64,000 bases of DNA, from contig NZ_JAUSTE010000006.1 in the NCBI RefSeq assembly GCF_030812675.1, positions 62,001 to 126,000 on the forward strand, read 5' to 3'. The notes below the pieces were generated by a model. That model searched no databases and was not told the DNA's origin. It was given only the letters and a program-made list of their open reading frames with translations. Below, in pieces: positions 25,017 through 33,865 of the stretch. Source of the stretch: Sinomonas atrocyanea. Its GTDB lineage: Bacteria; Actinomycetota; Actinomycetes; Actinomycetales; Micrococcaceae. The number at the start of each line of letters is the position of its first letter. The first letter of the stretch is position 1. The position numbers and the translations under genes were made by a program.

Positions 25017-26681
25017 ATGGCCGCGAGTCCCTGGACCACCCATGCACGGCGCTACCGCGAGATCGCGGACGTGCTGGCCCGGCACGGGCTGAGCCAGGTG
25101 CTCTCCCGGGCAGGCTTCGGCCGGCTGGTCCCCCGCGGGCGCGGCGGCGCGGCGCTGCCGGGGAGCCCCGTGGGCGGTCCCGTGCACGTGCGCCTTGCCC
25201 TCGAGGAGCTCGGCCCCACCTTCATGAAGCTCGGCCAGATCCTCTCGACCCGGCCGGACCTGATTCCCGAGGCCTACCAGGCGGAGCTGGCGAAGCTGCA
25301 GGACGCGGCGCCGCCCGTCCCCGCGGAGGCGATCCGCGCCGTCGTGCGCGAGGAACTCGGCGAGGACGCCTTCGCGGCGTTCTCCGCGTTCGACGACGCT
25401 CCGCTCGCGAGCGCGTCGATCGGCCAGGTCCACGCCGCGCGCCTCGCGGACGGGACGAAGGTGGTGGTCAAGGTCCGCAAGCCGGGCGCGGTCGAGCGGA
25501 TCCGGGAGGACCTCGAGATCCTCCACAACGTCGCGGTCCGGGCCAGCCGGGCGTGGCCGGTGCTGGAGTCGTACAACGTGGTGGCGCTCGTGGGCGAGTT
25601 CTCGCGCACGCTCACCAAGGAGCTGGACTACCTCGAGGAGGGGCGCAACGCCGAGCGGTTCGCGGCGAACTTCGCCGGGGACGGCCGCTACCGCTTCCCG
25701 CGGGTCTTCTGGCAGACGACGACGTCCCGCGTGCTCACCCTCGAGTTCATGGAGGGCCTGAAGATCAACGACGTCCAGGCGCTCGACGCGGCAGGGCTGG
25801 ACCGGCGCGCCCTCGCGGACCACTCGGCGGCGGCCCTCGCGCAGATGATCTTCGAGGACGGGTTCTTCCACGCCGACCCGCATCCCGGGAACATGTTCGT
25901 GGAGCCGGACGGGCGGATCTCCATCATCGACTTCGGCATGGTCGGGGAGATCGACGACAAGCTGCGCGGGGACCTCGGGCACCTCCTCATCGCGCTCGCC
26001 CGCAAGGACGCCCGCCGGCTCGCGCGGGCGCTCGAGGGCATGTCGCTGACCGGCCCCGTCGCCGACCGGGCCCGCCTCGCGGCGGACGTGGCCGAATTCA
26101 TCCAGCTGTACGACGGCGTGGACCTCGCGGACGTGAACATCGCCCGCATGGCCCAGAAGCTCCTGGGAGTGGTGCGGCGCCACCGCCTGCTCATGCCCGC
26201 CGAGGCGGCGATCGTCATCAAGATGATGGTCATGGCCGAGGGCCTGGGCCGGGTCCTGGACCCGGGGTTCCGGCTCTCCCGCGTCCTCGAGCCCCACGTG
26301 CGCCGGCTGCTGATCGAGCAGTACTCCCCCGCGGCGCTCCTGCGGGGCCTCCGCGCCGCCGGCCTCTCGGCGCTGGACCTCGCCTCGGACGTCCCCGACC
26401 TCGTGGACAGCCTCAACCGCGTCCTGGACTCGGGCGGCTTCGAGGTGCACCTGCGGGCCTCGGAGCTCGAGCCCCTCGTGGCGCGGGCGGAGAGGATCGG
26501 GAACAAGGTGCTCGCCGGCGTCATCGCGGCGGCATTCATCCGCGGCGTGGGCGAGGTCGTCGCCTCCGACAAGCGCTGGCGCGGGTGGCGCGAGCCACTC
26601 GTGCGGACGGGGCTCGCAGGGATCGCGGGCCTGACGGGGTACCTCGCCGTGACCACGCTCGGTCGCCGCCGGCGGCGGTAG
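25017..26681 (+). CDS. ABC1/UbiB (AarF) atypical kinase-like protein
   Basis: This 554-residue protein is an ABC1/UbiB family member. The family-defining KxGQ motif appears as FMKLGQILSTRPDLIP (about residues 65-80), with the Ala-rich loop ASIGQVHAARLADG (about 137-150), the VVVKVRKPG lysine strand, the catalytic loop FFHADPHPGNMF (about 282-293) and the metal motif IIDFGMVGEID. Two C-terminal hydrophobic segments (KVLAGVIAAAFIRG; GLAGIAGLTGYLAVTTL) suggest a membrane anchor. In other bacteria the family supports quinone biosynthesis or lipid handling. In menaquinone-using actinobacteria the exact role is unclear. It begins 37 bases after the GntR gene on the same strand. Confidence 0.93.
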   Translation: MAASPWTTHARRYREIADVLARHGLSQVLSRAGFGRLVPRGRGGAALPGSPVGGPVHVRLALEELGPTFMKLGQILSTRPDLIPEAYQAELAKLQDAAPPVPAEAIRAVVREELGEDAFAAFSAFDDAPLASASIGQVHAARLADGTKVVVKVRKPGAVERIREDLEILHNVAVRASRAWPVLESYNVVALVGEFSRTLTKELDYLEEGRNAERFAANFAGDGRYRFPRVFWQTTTSRVLTLEFMEGLKINDVQALDAAGLDRRALADHSAAALAQMIFEDGFFHADPHPGNMFVEPDGRISIIDFGMVGEIDDKLRGDLGHLLIALARKDARRLARALEGMSLTGPVADRARLAADVAEFIQLYDGVDLADVNIARMAQKLLGVVRRHRLLMPAEAAIVIKMMVMAEGLGRVLDPGFRLSRVLEPHVRRLLIEQYSPAALLRGLRAAGLSALDLASDVPDLVDSLNRVLDSGGFEVHLRASELEPLVARAERIGNKVLAGVIAAAFIRGVGEVVASDKRWRGWREPLVRTGLAGIAGLTGYLAVTTLGRRRRR

Positions 26682-26693
26682 GGCGAGCCGGCC

Positions 26694-27248
26694 TCAGGTG
26701 ACCGTGAGCTCGGCGTACATCCCGGCGAGGTAGTGGCCGGGGACGTTGCACAGGAGTTCGTAGTGGCCAGCGGGAAGGTCGAGGGTGACCCAGGAGGCAG
26801 CCCCCGGGGCGATCCCCTCCCCCTTGCCCGCGCCGCACGACGCCGAGGCCTCGCCCAGGCTGCCGGCCTCGCTTGCGGTCCCGTCGGCCCCCACCGCCCG
26901 GGCGCCGAGAGCCTGCCCCTCGGGCAGGGGCAGGACCAGCAGCTCGTGCGGGACGCTGCCCAGGTTGGTGACCGCGAAGGACACCTGCCCCCGTGGGACC
27001 GAGGTCCTGTCCGCGGCCAACCGCATGCCCCGGCCCCTCATGCCCCGCCCCCTCATGCCGGCGCCCATGTCCGTCTCGGTCACCCTGACCGTGGTGCCGG
27101 GCAGGCTGGGGGCGGCGCATGCGGGCGCTCGTTCCATCACGGCCCCGGGCGGCGGACCGAGCAGGGCCACGGCGAGCAGGGACGCCGCCGTCATCAGCAC
27201 GGCCGCGAGGGCGGCGATGAGGACTGTGGACGGGCCCCTTGTGGTCAC
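26694..27248 (-). CDS. Membrane-anchored blue-copper (cupredoxin) protein
   Basis: This 184-residue protein has an N-terminal membrane helix (VLIAALAAVLMTAASLLAVALL, residues 9-30) and an extracellular cupredoxin domain. The type-1 copper ligands are visible: His101 (SVPHELL), then Cys167, His172 and Met177 in LLCNVPGHYLAGM, the plastocyanin/sulfocyanin spacing. Residues 61-76 contain the tandem GMRGRGMRGRGMR, a Met/Arg repeat that may bind copper(I). The start GTG overlaps the stop of the SHOCT gene (GTGA). It lies at the end of the metal-resistance island and may carry or buffer copper at the outer face of the membrane. Confidence 0.88.
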   Translation of the reverse strand: MTTRGPSTVLIAALAAVLMTAASLLAVALLGPPPGAVMERAPACAAPSLPGTTVRVTETDMGAGMRGRGMRGRGMRLAADRTSVPRGQVSFAVTNLGSVPHELLVLPLPEGQALGARAVGADGTASEAGSLGEASASCGAGKGEGIAPGAASWVTLDLPAGHYELLCNVPGHYLAGMYAELTVT

Positions 27249-27499
27249 GGCCTGCGCCTGAGGGCGTCGAGGCGGGCCCTGTACTCCGTCTCATCGATCT
27301 CGCCGCGCGCGAACCGCTGGGCTAGGATCCGCTCGGGGTCATCGGGGGGCGCCCCGGGCGGGTAGTGGCCTGCCCCGCCGCGGGAGCCGCGGATCAGGAG
27401 CACGACGACGGCCGCCACGCCTCCCCAGAACAGGAGCATGACGACGCCCATCACCACCCAGCCCCAGATGCCGCCGCCGCCGTACCAGCCGTACATCAT
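27245..27499 (-). CDS. SHOCT domain membrane protein
   Basis: This small protein of about 84 residues has one membrane helix (GWVVMGVVMLLFWGGVAAVVVLLI) and a C-terminal SHOCT motif (ERILAQRFARGEIDETEYRARLDAL). The start is ATG 27499, with GGGAGG six bases upstream; an ATG at 27520 is possible. Its stop overlaps the cupredoxin start. SHOCT proteins of this layout (MYGWY...W helix, then SHOCT) often sit beside copper-handling genes in actinobacteria. The molecular role is unknown. Confidence 0.88.
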   Translation of the reverse strand: MMYGWYGGGGIWGWVVMGVVMLLFWGGVAAVVVLLIRGSRGGAGHYPPGAPPDDPERILAQRFARGEIDETEYRARLDALRRRP

Positions 27500-27586
27500 C
27501 GCGTCCTCCCTCGACGTCACCGAGCATGGTCCCTGCCGGCCGTGGGCGACAGGGCCGTCAGGCCCGGAACCGCGGGGGTGAGGGCC

Positions 27587-28675
27587 CTACCCCGCGCCCT
27601 GTGCCGTGACGGCGATCGTGACGTCCTCGAGGTTGGGCAGGGCATGCCCGAGCCGGTGGGCGCCAGCAGATCGCAGCTCATCCGCCTGGGCGGCGGTGGT
27701 GAGGGCGTCGACGCGCACGGTGGCGGAGCCGTGGAGACGATGGCCGATCCAGCGCAGCTGGACGCGTTCTACCCCGATCACCCCGGGGGTGTGCGCCAGA
27801 GCGTGCTCGGCGCGGTCGACGAGGTCGGGTTCGATGCCGTCGAGCAGCCGGCGCCCCAGGCTGCGGACGGTGCCCCACAGCAGCACGAAGATCGCGACGC
27901 TGATCAGGAGGCCGACGATCGGATCCGCCAGCGGGAAGCCGAGCATGACGCCGACCGCCCCGACGACCACGGCGAGCGAGGTGAATCCGTCGGTGCGGGC
28001 GTGGACGCCGTCGGCCACCAGGGCGGCCGAGCCGATCTTGCGGCCCACGCGGATGCGGTAGACGGCCACGGCCTCGTTGCCGGCGAAGCCGATGACTCCG
28101 GCTGCGGCGACCCACCAGAGGTTCTCGAGGGGCTGGGGGTGGAAGAGCCGGTCGATGGACTGCCAGCCGGCCACGATGGCTGAGAGGGCGACGACCGCGA
28201 TGATGAACAGGCCGGAGAGGTCCTCGGCCTTGCCGAGGCCGTAGGTGTAGCGGCGGGTCGCGGGACGGCGGGCCAGGAGGAAGGCCACCCAGAGGGGGAC
28301 GGCCGTGAGCGCGTCCGAGAAGTTGTGCACGGTGTCGGCAAGGAGCGCCACCGAGCCGCTGATGAGCACCACGAGGAACTGCAGGACCGTGGTGCCCAGG
28401 AGGACGAAGAGGCTGATCTTGAGTGCTCGGACGCCCTCGGTGCTCGCCTCGAGCGCGTCGTCGATCGAATCCGAGGAGTCATGGGTGTGCGGGACGAAGA
28501 ATTCCTTGAGCGTGCCGAGGAAGCCGTGGTGGTGGTCGTGCCCGTGATCATGACCGTGCCCGTGATCATGACCGTGGGCGTGGGCGTGGGCGTGATCATG
28601 GTCATGCGCGTGCCCGTGGTCGTGATCGTGGTGCTGGTCCGCTCCGGTGGAGTGCGGGGCGTGCTCGGCGCTCAT
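27587..28675 (-). CDS. Cation diffusion facilitator with His-rich N-terminus (Zn/Co/Cd export)
   Basis: This 362-residue CDF/CzcD-type exporter begins with about 35 residues of alternating His, Asp, Gly and Ala, a metal-collecting tail. Six membrane helices follow. The transport site is H-x-x-x-D type: ADTVHNFSDALTAVP in helix 2 and VADGVHARTDGFTS in helix 5. The cytoplasmic C-terminal domain starts near GIEPDLVDRAEHALAHTPGV. It overlaps the arsR-type regulator by 4 bases (ATGA), so expression is metal-controlled by that regulator. It moves divalent metals out using the proton gradient; the metal could be Zn, Co, Ni or Cd. Confidence 0.94.
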   Translation of the reverse strand: MSAEHAPHSTGADQHHDHDHGHAHDHDHAHAHAHGHDHGHGHDHGHDHHHGFLGTLKEFFVPHTHDSSDSIDDALEASTEGVRALKISLFVLLGTTVLQFLVVLISGSVALLADTVHNFSDALTAVPLWVAFLLARRPATRRYTYGLGKAEDLSGLFIIAVVALSAIVAGWQSIDRLFHPQPLENLWWVAAAGVIGFAGNEAVAVYRIRVGRKIGSAALVADGVHARTDGFTSLAVVVGAVGVMLGFPLADPIVGLLISVAIFVLLWGTVRSLGRRLLDGIEPDLVDRAEHALAHTPGVIGVERVQLRWIGHRLHGSATVRVDALTTAAQADELRSAGAHRLGHALPNLEDVTIAVTAQGAG

Positions 28676-29052
28676 GCGCTCTCCTTCTGGCCGATGTCGA
28701 CCTGGGCATGGTGATGGCGGGGGACCCCGTCGAGGGAGTGCTCAGCCTGGAAGATCGCGTCGGAGACCATCTGCGAGGCATGCTCGTTGGCCAGTCGGTA
28801 GAAGGCCCGCGTCCCCTCCTGGCGGGCGGTGACGATGCGGGCGAGGCGCAGCTTGGCCAGGTGCTGTGACACCCCGGCCGGCGCCTTGCCGACGGATTCG
28901 GCGAGGTCGTTCACGGAGAGCTCCCCTTGGGCGCGCAGCGCCAGGATGATCCTGACACGGGTCGCGTCGGCGAGCATCGAGAACACCTCGACCGCGAGGT
29001 CCACGTACTGCGAATCGGGGTCGAGCCCGCAGACCTTCTTATCTGCATTCAT
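28672..29052 (-). CDS. ArsR/SmtB family metalloregulator
   Basis: This 126-residue winged-helix repressor shows the ArsR core VFSMLADATRVRIILALRA, LSVNDLAESVGKAPAGVSQHLAKLRLARIV and REGTRAFYRL. The recognition helix lacks the ArsR C-V-C arsenic motif. Instead, metal ligands probably come from the C-terminal helix and tail (EHSLDGVPRHHHAQVD) and the N-terminal Cys8/Asp, like the Ni/Co or Zn sensors NmtR, KmtR and CzrA. Its start codon lies inside a perfect inverted repeat at 29039-29062, indicating autoregulation. It is followed by the CDF gene in an overlapping operon. Confidence 0.93.
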   Translation of the reverse strand: MNADKKVCGLDPDSQYVDLAVEVFSMLADATRVRIILALRAQGELSVNDLAESVGKAPAGVSQHLAKLRLARIVTARQEGTRAFYRLANEHASQMVSDAIFQAEHSLDGVPRHHHAQVDIGQKESA

Positions 29053-29062
29053 ACGCAGATAA
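29039..29062 (-). promoter_or_regulatory. ArsR/SmtB operator overlapping start codon
   Basis: TTATCTGC and GCAGATAA form a perfect 8-base inverted repeat with an 8-base centre. The regulator's ATG (29050-29052) lies in that centre. The layout matches 12-2-12 type ArsR/SmtB operators. Bound repressor would cover the start of the message, which is likely short-leader or leaderless. Confidence 0.85.
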
Positions 29063-29094
29063 TGACACCCCGCGTCCCGGGAGGCAAAGCCGGG

Positions 29095-30009
29095 CTAGTG
29101 GTGCAGGTGCTCCCGGTCCCGGTGCGCGGCGTTCTCGAGCTGGAAGGTGGAGTGCTCGACGGGGACGTCGAAGTGCTCGGCCACGCATTCCTGGAGCTGC
29201 ACGAGGATCTGCTGCGAGTGGCCGTTGACGAGGCATTCGTCCTTGAGGGTCACGTGCCCGGTGATGACCGGTGTGCCGGTGCCGATCAGCGTGGCGTGGA
29301 GGTCGTGGACGTCGAGGACGTGGGGCAGGGCGAGCATGTGCTCCCGCACGGCCCGCAGGTCGAGGCCCTTCGGGGTGGAGGCGAGGAGGACGTCGGTGGT
29401 CTCCTTCAGCAGCCGCAGGGTCCGGGGCACGATGAGGGCGCCGATGAGGAGCGAGACCAGGGCATCCGCGCGGGTGAACCCGGTCGCGGCGATCACGATC
29501 GCCGCGATGATGACGGCGGCCGAGCCGAGCGCGTCGTTGAGCACCTCGAGGAACGCCGCGCGGAGGTTGAAGCTGCTGTGCCGTCCACCGGCGAGGACCA
29601 GCAGGGCGATCGCGTTGCCGCAGAGCCCGATCACGCCGAACCAGAGCATGGCGGACGAGCCGACCTCGGGCGGTTCGATCAGGCGGCGGATCGCCTCGAT
29701 GAGGACGAGGGTGCCGACCACGAGCAGGAGGCCGGCCTGCAGGGCGGCGGCCAGGACCTCGGCGCGCCGGTAGCCCCACGTGCGCTCGGGGGTGCGGGGC
29801 CGCAGCGCCAGCGATGCGGCGATCAGCGCGATGACGAGCCCGGAGGCGTCGGTGAACATGTGCCCGGCGTCCGCGAGGAGGGCGAGTGACCCGGACACGG
29901 CCGCCCCGACGATCTCGGCGGCCAGGATCAGCACCGTCACGCACAGCGCGGCGAGGAGGCGCCGGCGGTCCTGCGTCGCGCCGGCGTGGGAATGGTCGTG
30001 CCCGTTCAT
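29095..30009 (-). CDS. Cation diffusion facilitator family transporter (second copy)
   Basis: This 304-residue CDF protein opens with a brief His motif (MNGHDHSHAG) and has six membrane helices. The metal site reads LLADAGHMFTDASGL in helix 2 and FLEVLNDALGSAAVI in helix 5, the HxxxD/NxxxD arrangement of the Zn-CDF group. The C-terminal cytoplasmic domain includes PHVLDVHDLHATLIG and ends with His-rich REHLHH. ATG 30009 is preceded by GGAGGAGCC. It differs from the neighbouring CDF, so the island has two exporters of different specificity. It lies upstream of, and in the same direction as, the ArsR gene. Confidence 0.93.
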   Translation of the reverse strand: MNGHDHSHAGATQDRRRLLAALCVTVLILAAEIVGAAVSGSLALLADAGHMFTDASGLVIALIAASLALRPRTPERTWGYRRAEVLAAALQAGLLLVVGTLVLIEAIRRLIEPPEVGSSAMLWFGVIGLCGNAIALLVLAGGRHSSFNLRAAFLEVLNDALGSAAVIIAAIVIAATGFTRADALVSLLIGALIVPRTLRLLKETTDVLLASTPKGLDLRAVREHMLALPHVLDVHDLHATLIGTGTPVITGHVTLKDECLVNGHSQQILVQLQECVAEHFDVPVEHSTFQLENAAHRDREHLHH

Positions 30010-30110
30010 CACCGGCTCCTCCGCTTCGTCGGGCTCGTGGCGGACTCGCCGGCCCCATGTCCACGGAACAACGTTACAGAAGATCGAGCAGCGGCGGGAC
30101 CGTGCGCTGC

Positions 30111-30521
30111 CTAGTCCCCCGCCACGGCGGCGAGGGCCGCGCGGAGCCGGGTGCCGGCGTCGTCCGCCACCTCGCGGACCTGCTCGCTCGAGCTGAGCTG
30201 GACCATGGTCTGCGGATCGATAGCCTCGACGGTCGTGGAGTCCGCGCCCGCGCCGCGGCGCACCACCACGTTGCAGGGCAGCAGCGCCCCCATCTCGGGC
30301 TCGGCAGCCAGCGCGCGGCTGGCGAGGTTCGGGTTGCAGGCGCCGAGGATCACGTAGTCGCCCACCGCGTTGGCGGCGTCGGGGCCGAGCTTCGCGGCGA
30401 AGGTGGTCCGGATGTCGACCTCGGTCAGGACGCCGAAACCCTGGTCCTTGAGGGCGGCGCGCACCGCCTCGACCGCTTCTGCGTACGGGAGCTGGACGTG
30501 GGTGGTGAGCGTGTAGGCCAT
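30111..30521 (-). CDS. DUF302 domain protein
   Basis: This 136-residue protein is a single DUF302 domain: YTLTTHVQLPYAEAVEAVRAALKDQGFGVLTEVDIR at the start, then DYVILGACNPNLASRALAAEPEMGALLPCNVVV, where the A-C-N-P and L-P-C-N-V-V-V strings are typical. It is cytoplasmic, with no signal peptide. DUF302 proteins are frequent in copper and redox-stress loci. The two cysteines suggest metal or heme contact, but the function is not established. Confidence 0.9.
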   Translation of the reverse strand: MAYTLTTHVQLPYAEAVEAVRAALKDQGFGVLTEVDIRTTFAAKLGPDAANAVGDYVILGACNPNLASRALAAEPEMGALLPCNVVVRRGAGADSTTVEAIDPQTMVQLSSSEQVREVADDAGTRLRAALAAVAGD

Positions 30522-30611
30522 GCACCTACGCTCCCAGCCCCGCCGCCCGGGATCAAGGGACCGGGGCGGGCACCGCCGGGCGCGCCGGGCGGCCGGGCGG
30601 TGCCCGCCCGC

Positions 30612-31217
30612 TCAGAGGGTGTTCAGAAGGGACTTCATGGACTCGATCTCGGCGGACTGGGAGTCCACGATCGAGCTGGCCATGGCGACGGCATCACGGT
30701 GCGAGCCGCCGGCCCTCTCGGTCTGGGCCATCGCGACGGCGCCCTCGTGATGGGCGATCATCTGGCTCAGGAACAGCCGGGAGGCCTGGCGGCCGTCGGC
30801 GGCCCGCAGCTTCCCCAGGTCCTCTCCGCTGAGCATGCCGTCCATGCCGTGGCCAGCGTCGCCGGGCATGGCGCCGGGCTGATTCCACGCACCCAGCCAG
30901 CCCTTGAGTGTGGCGATCTCGGGCGCCTGGGCGCCCTTGATCTTCTGGGCGAGGGCACTGACACGGCCGTCGAGGCCGGGCTTGGCCAGCATGATGTCGC
31001 TCATCTCCACCGCCTGCTCGTGGTGGGGGATCATCATCTGCGCGAACATCACGTCCTGGGCGTTGAAGGCCGTTCCGGACGTGCTGGCGGCCGAGGCCAT
31101 GGGCATCGCGTGGCCGTCATGGGGGCCGCTGGCGGCCGGGGTGGGCTGGGCTGCGGTCCCGCATCCGGCGAGGGCGAGGAGGGCGGCAGCAGGCAGGGCA
31201 AGGGTCTTGGTGTTCAC
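30612..31217 (-). CDS. DUF305 lipoprotein
   Basis: This 201-residue protein has a lipoprotein signal (ALLALAGCGTAAQ, with lipobox Cys19) and a DUF305 domain. The domain has two related H-H-E motifs: AQMMIPHHEQAVEMSDIML (about 59-77) and SQMIAHHEGAVAMAQTE (about 150-166). The ferritin-like four-helix fold and the His/Glu/Met pattern suggest metal binding. Met- and His-rich pieces (DGHAMPMA; AGHGMDGM) point to copper. It acts outside the cell membrane and fits the adjacent copper genes. Confidence 0.93.
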   Translation of the reverse strand: MNTKTLALPAAALLALAGCGTAAQPTPAASGPHDGHAMPMASAASTSGTAFNAQDVMFAQMMIPHHEQAVEMSDIMLAKPGLDGRVSALAQKIKGAQAPEIATLKGWLGAWNQPGAMPGDAGHGMDGMLSGEDLGKLRAADGRQASRLFLSQMIAHHEGAVAMAQTERAGGSHRDAVAMASSIVDSQSAEIESMKSLLNTL

Positions 31218-31269
31218 AGTGTCTTCCGATCAGTGGGCATGCAAGGGGAACGGGCGCTGGGGCCCGCCG

Positions 31270-31713
31270 TCACGTCCTGCTGATCGAGAGTTCCGCGAGG
31301 TCTGGCGTGGGCGCCCGCGGCTGCACGGCGGCCGGCACCGCGGCGCGGGCCGGCCGCTGGAGTGCGTCCGGCCGACCAAGCACGACGGCGGCGGGAGGTG
31401 CAGGGGGCAGCACGCCGGGCGCCGGAGTGCAGTGGACCATCGCCCCGGCCGGGGCCGGCGACTCAGGGTTGCAGGCGGCGGCCCCGGGGTGCTGGGCGTG
31501 CCCCACGGCGGGCAGGGCCGCGGCTGCCGTCGGGGCCGAGGACCCCGGCATGGGCATGGTGTGGTCCACCCCGAGCACGTGCATGCCCAGCAGCCCGGCC
31601 ATCACCGCGGCCACGAGGAGCACCGCGCGGGCAGATCGCCACGACTCGGGGCCCGGAAGCCGCCTGAAGACCCCGGTGGCGGCCCCAGCTGTGTCGATCT
31701 GCACGCCCCCCAT
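31270..31713 (-). CDS. DUF6153-like small membrane protein
   Basis: This 147-residue protein has one membrane helix (SARAVLLVAAVMAGLLGMHVLGVDH, about residues 27-50), followed by MPMPG and a Pro/Ala-rich extracellular segment with His and two Cys (GHAQHPGAAACNPES, MVHCTPAP). The helix-H-V-L-G-V-D-H pattern matches actinobacterial proteins found with DUF305 and copper ATPases; the DUF6153 name is from memory. The start is ATG 31713, four bases from the CopB stop, so they are co-transcribed. Function unknown. Confidence 0.78.
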   Translation of the reverse strand: MGGVQIDTAGAATGVFRRLPGPESWRSARAVLLVAAVMAGLLGMHVLGVDHTMPMPGSSAPTAAAALPAVGHAQHPGAAACNPESPAPAGAMVHCTPAPGVLPPAPPAAVVLGRPDALQRPARAAVPAAVQPRAPTPDLAELSISRT

Positions 31714-31717
31714 CGTG

Positions 31718-33865
31718 CTAGGCAACGCGCCGGGGGTCCAAGTCGAGGCGTCGCAGCAGCTGCGCGTTGAGCGCCACGACGATCGTGGAGAGGGACATGA
31801 GCACGGCGCCGACCGCGGGCGAGAGCACAACCCCGGCGAAGGCGAGGACGCCCGCGGCGAGGGGCACCGTGATCAGGTTGTAGCCGGTGGCCCACACGAG
31901 GTTCTGCCACATCTTGCGGTAGCTCGCCCGAGAGAGCTCGACGACGGAGACCACCGAGCGGGGGTCGTTGCCGGCCAGGACCACGCCGGCGGACTCGATC
32001 GCCACGTCGGTCCCGGCGCCGATCGCGATGCCCACGTCCGCGCGGGCGAGGGCGGGAGCGTCGTTGACGCCGTCGCCGACCATGGCGACCTTCAGCCCGC
32101 GGCCCTGGAGCTCGGCGACCTTGCGGTCCTTGTCCTGCGGAAGGACCTGGGCGAAGACCTCGTCGATTCCGAGGTCCTGGGCCACCGCGTCGGCGACCTG
32201 CTGGGCATCGCCGGTGATCATCGCCACCCGGATCCCGCGGCCCTGGAGCGCGCTGACCGCAGCACGGGACTCCTCGCGGACGGCATCCTCCAGCGCGAGC
32301 GCGCCGACAATCCGGCCGTCGCGGACCACGTGGAGCACGGAGGCGCCGCGCGCGGTCCACGACTCGACCTCCCCGGAGAGCCCCGCTGGGCTCGTGAGCC
32401 CCAGCTCGGTGAGCAGCGCCGGGCCGCCCACCTGCACCAGGGCCTCGCCGCCCGCATCGGTGACGCGCGCTTGGACTCCGCGGCCGGAGCTGGACTGGAA
32501 GCCGGCTGCAGCGGGAACGTCCAGGCGCCGATCCCGGGCCGCGCGGACTATGGCGCGGGCCACGGGGTGCTCGCTGTCCGACTCGGCAGCGGCAGCGAGA
32601 GCGAGGAGCGCGCCCTCGCCCGCACTGCTGTCCGCGCCCGCTGCGCCCGGCACCGCCGCGGCGGCGACCACGTCCGGCGCGCCCTGGGTGAGGGTGCCGG
32701 TCTTGTCGAACAGGACGGCGGTGACCGTGCGCATGCGCTCGAGGGCCAGCCGGTCCTTCACGAGGACGCCGCCCTTGGCTGCGCGCTCGGTCGAGATGGC
32801 GATGACGAGGGGGATCGCGAGTCCGAGGGCGTGGGGGCACGCGATGACGAGGACCGTGACGGTGGCGGTCACTGCCGTAGGAAGCTCACCGAGGAGGGCC
32901 CATGCGGCGAACGTGAGGATGCCGGCGCCGGCGGCGAAGTAGAACAGGAAGGCCGCAGCGCGGTCGGCCAGGGCCTGGGCCCGGCTCGAGGAGGACTGCG
33001 CATCGGCGACCATGCGCTGGATGCCGGCGAGCGCCGTCGACTCCCCGACCGCCTCGACCCGGACCCGCAGGCTCGTGTCGGTCGCGACGGTGCCGGCCAC
33101 CACGGAGTCGCCGGGGCTCCGGCTGACCGTCTTGGACTCGCCGGTGATCATGGACTCGTCCAGCTCGGCGGTGCCGGATTCGATGCGGCCGTCGGCCGGG
33201 AGCCGGCCGCCGGCGCGCACGAGGACCAGATCGCCGGGTGCCAGATCGGCCGCTGGGACCGTCTCCGTCGCGCCCGAGCCGAGCACCCGTTCCGCCTCGT
33301 CGGGGAGCAGGGCGGCGAGCGCCGCGAGGGCCCCCTGGGACGCGCCGAGGGCGCGCATCTCGAGCCAGTGCCCGAGCAGCATGATGGTGACCAGGAGCGC
33401 GAGCTCCCACCAGAAGTCGAGGTCGAATCCGCCGATCCGCAGGCTCGTGGCCCAGGAGGCGAGGAACGCGACGGTGATGGCCATCGCGATGAGCAGCATC
33501 ATGCCGGGCTGGCGGGAGCGTGCCTCGCCGAGGCCGCCCTTGAGGAAGGGCATGCCGCCGTAGACGAAGATCACCGTGCCGAGCACGGGGCCGATCCACT
33601 CGCTGCCGGGGAACATGGGCGGCATGGCGCCGAAGAGGTGCCAGAACATGGGGCTGAAGAACACGACGACGACGGACAGTCCCAGGGTGAGCCAGAATCT
33701 GTCGCGGAACATCGCCACGGAGTGCCCGGCATGCTCGCCGTGCGTGTGCATCGTGTGGGCGTCGCCGTGGCCCGCGTGGAGCTGGGCCGTCATGTCGTGG
33801 GAGTGCCGCTCGTGGGCGTGCTGCAGGGTTGCGCCCTGCTGGTGCTCGTGGCCGTGCTGGTTCAC
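31718..33865 (-). CDS. copB: CopB-type heavy-metal P1B ATPase (copper export)
   Basis: This ATPase of about 715 residues opens with a His/Met-rich metal tail (HGHEHQQG, HERHSHDM, HTMHTHGEHAGH). It then shows the P1B plan: TGES actuator loop (MITGESKTVSRSPGD), the CPH transmembrane motif (VIACPHALGLAIP), phosphorylation site FDKTGTLTQG, the HP motif DSEHPVARA and MVGDGVNDAPALARADVG. CPH rather than CPC marks the CopB (P1B-3) group, associated with copper export. I place the start at GTG 33865; an ATG at 33949 adds 28 residues without homology. A CsoR-like operator lies upstream at 33971-33987. Confidence 0.94.
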   Translation of the reverse strand: MNQHGHEHQQGATLQHAHERHSHDMTAQLHAGHGDAHTMHTHGEHAGHSVAMFRDRFWLTLGLSVVVVFFSPMFWHLFGAMPPMFPGSEWIGPVLGTVIFVYGGMPFLKGGLGEARSRQPGMMLLIAMAITVAFLASWATSLRIGGFDLDFWWELALLVTIMLLGHWLEMRALGASQGALAALAALLPDEAERVLGSGATETVPAADLAPGDLVLVRAGGRLPADGRIESGTAELDESMITGESKTVSRSPGDSVVAGTVATDTSLRVRVEAVGESTALAGIQRMVADAQSSSSRAQALADRAAAFLFYFAAGAGILTFAAWALLGELPTAVTATVTVLVIACPHALGLAIPLVIAISTERAAKGGVLVKDRLALERMRTVTAVLFDKTGTLTQGAPDVVAAAAVPGAAGADSSAGEGALLALAAAAESDSEHPVARAIVRAARDRRLDVPAAAGFQSSSGRGVQARVTDAGGEALVQVGGPALLTELGLTSPAGLSGEVESWTARGASVLHVVRDGRIVGALALEDAVREESRAAVSALQGRGIRVAMITGDAQQVADAVAQDLGIDEVFAQVLPQDKDRKVAELQGRGLKVAMVGDGVNDAPALARADVGIAIGAGTDVAIESAGVVLAGNDPRSVVSVVELSRASYRKMWQNLVWATGYNLITVPLAAGVLAFAGVVLSPAVGAVLMSLSTIVVALNAQLLRRLDLDPRRVA

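Noticed and set aside
28490-28660. A microsatellite or regulatory repeat of GTGATCATG type
   Set aside because: It is the coding sequence of the His/Asp-rich tail of the CDF transporter.
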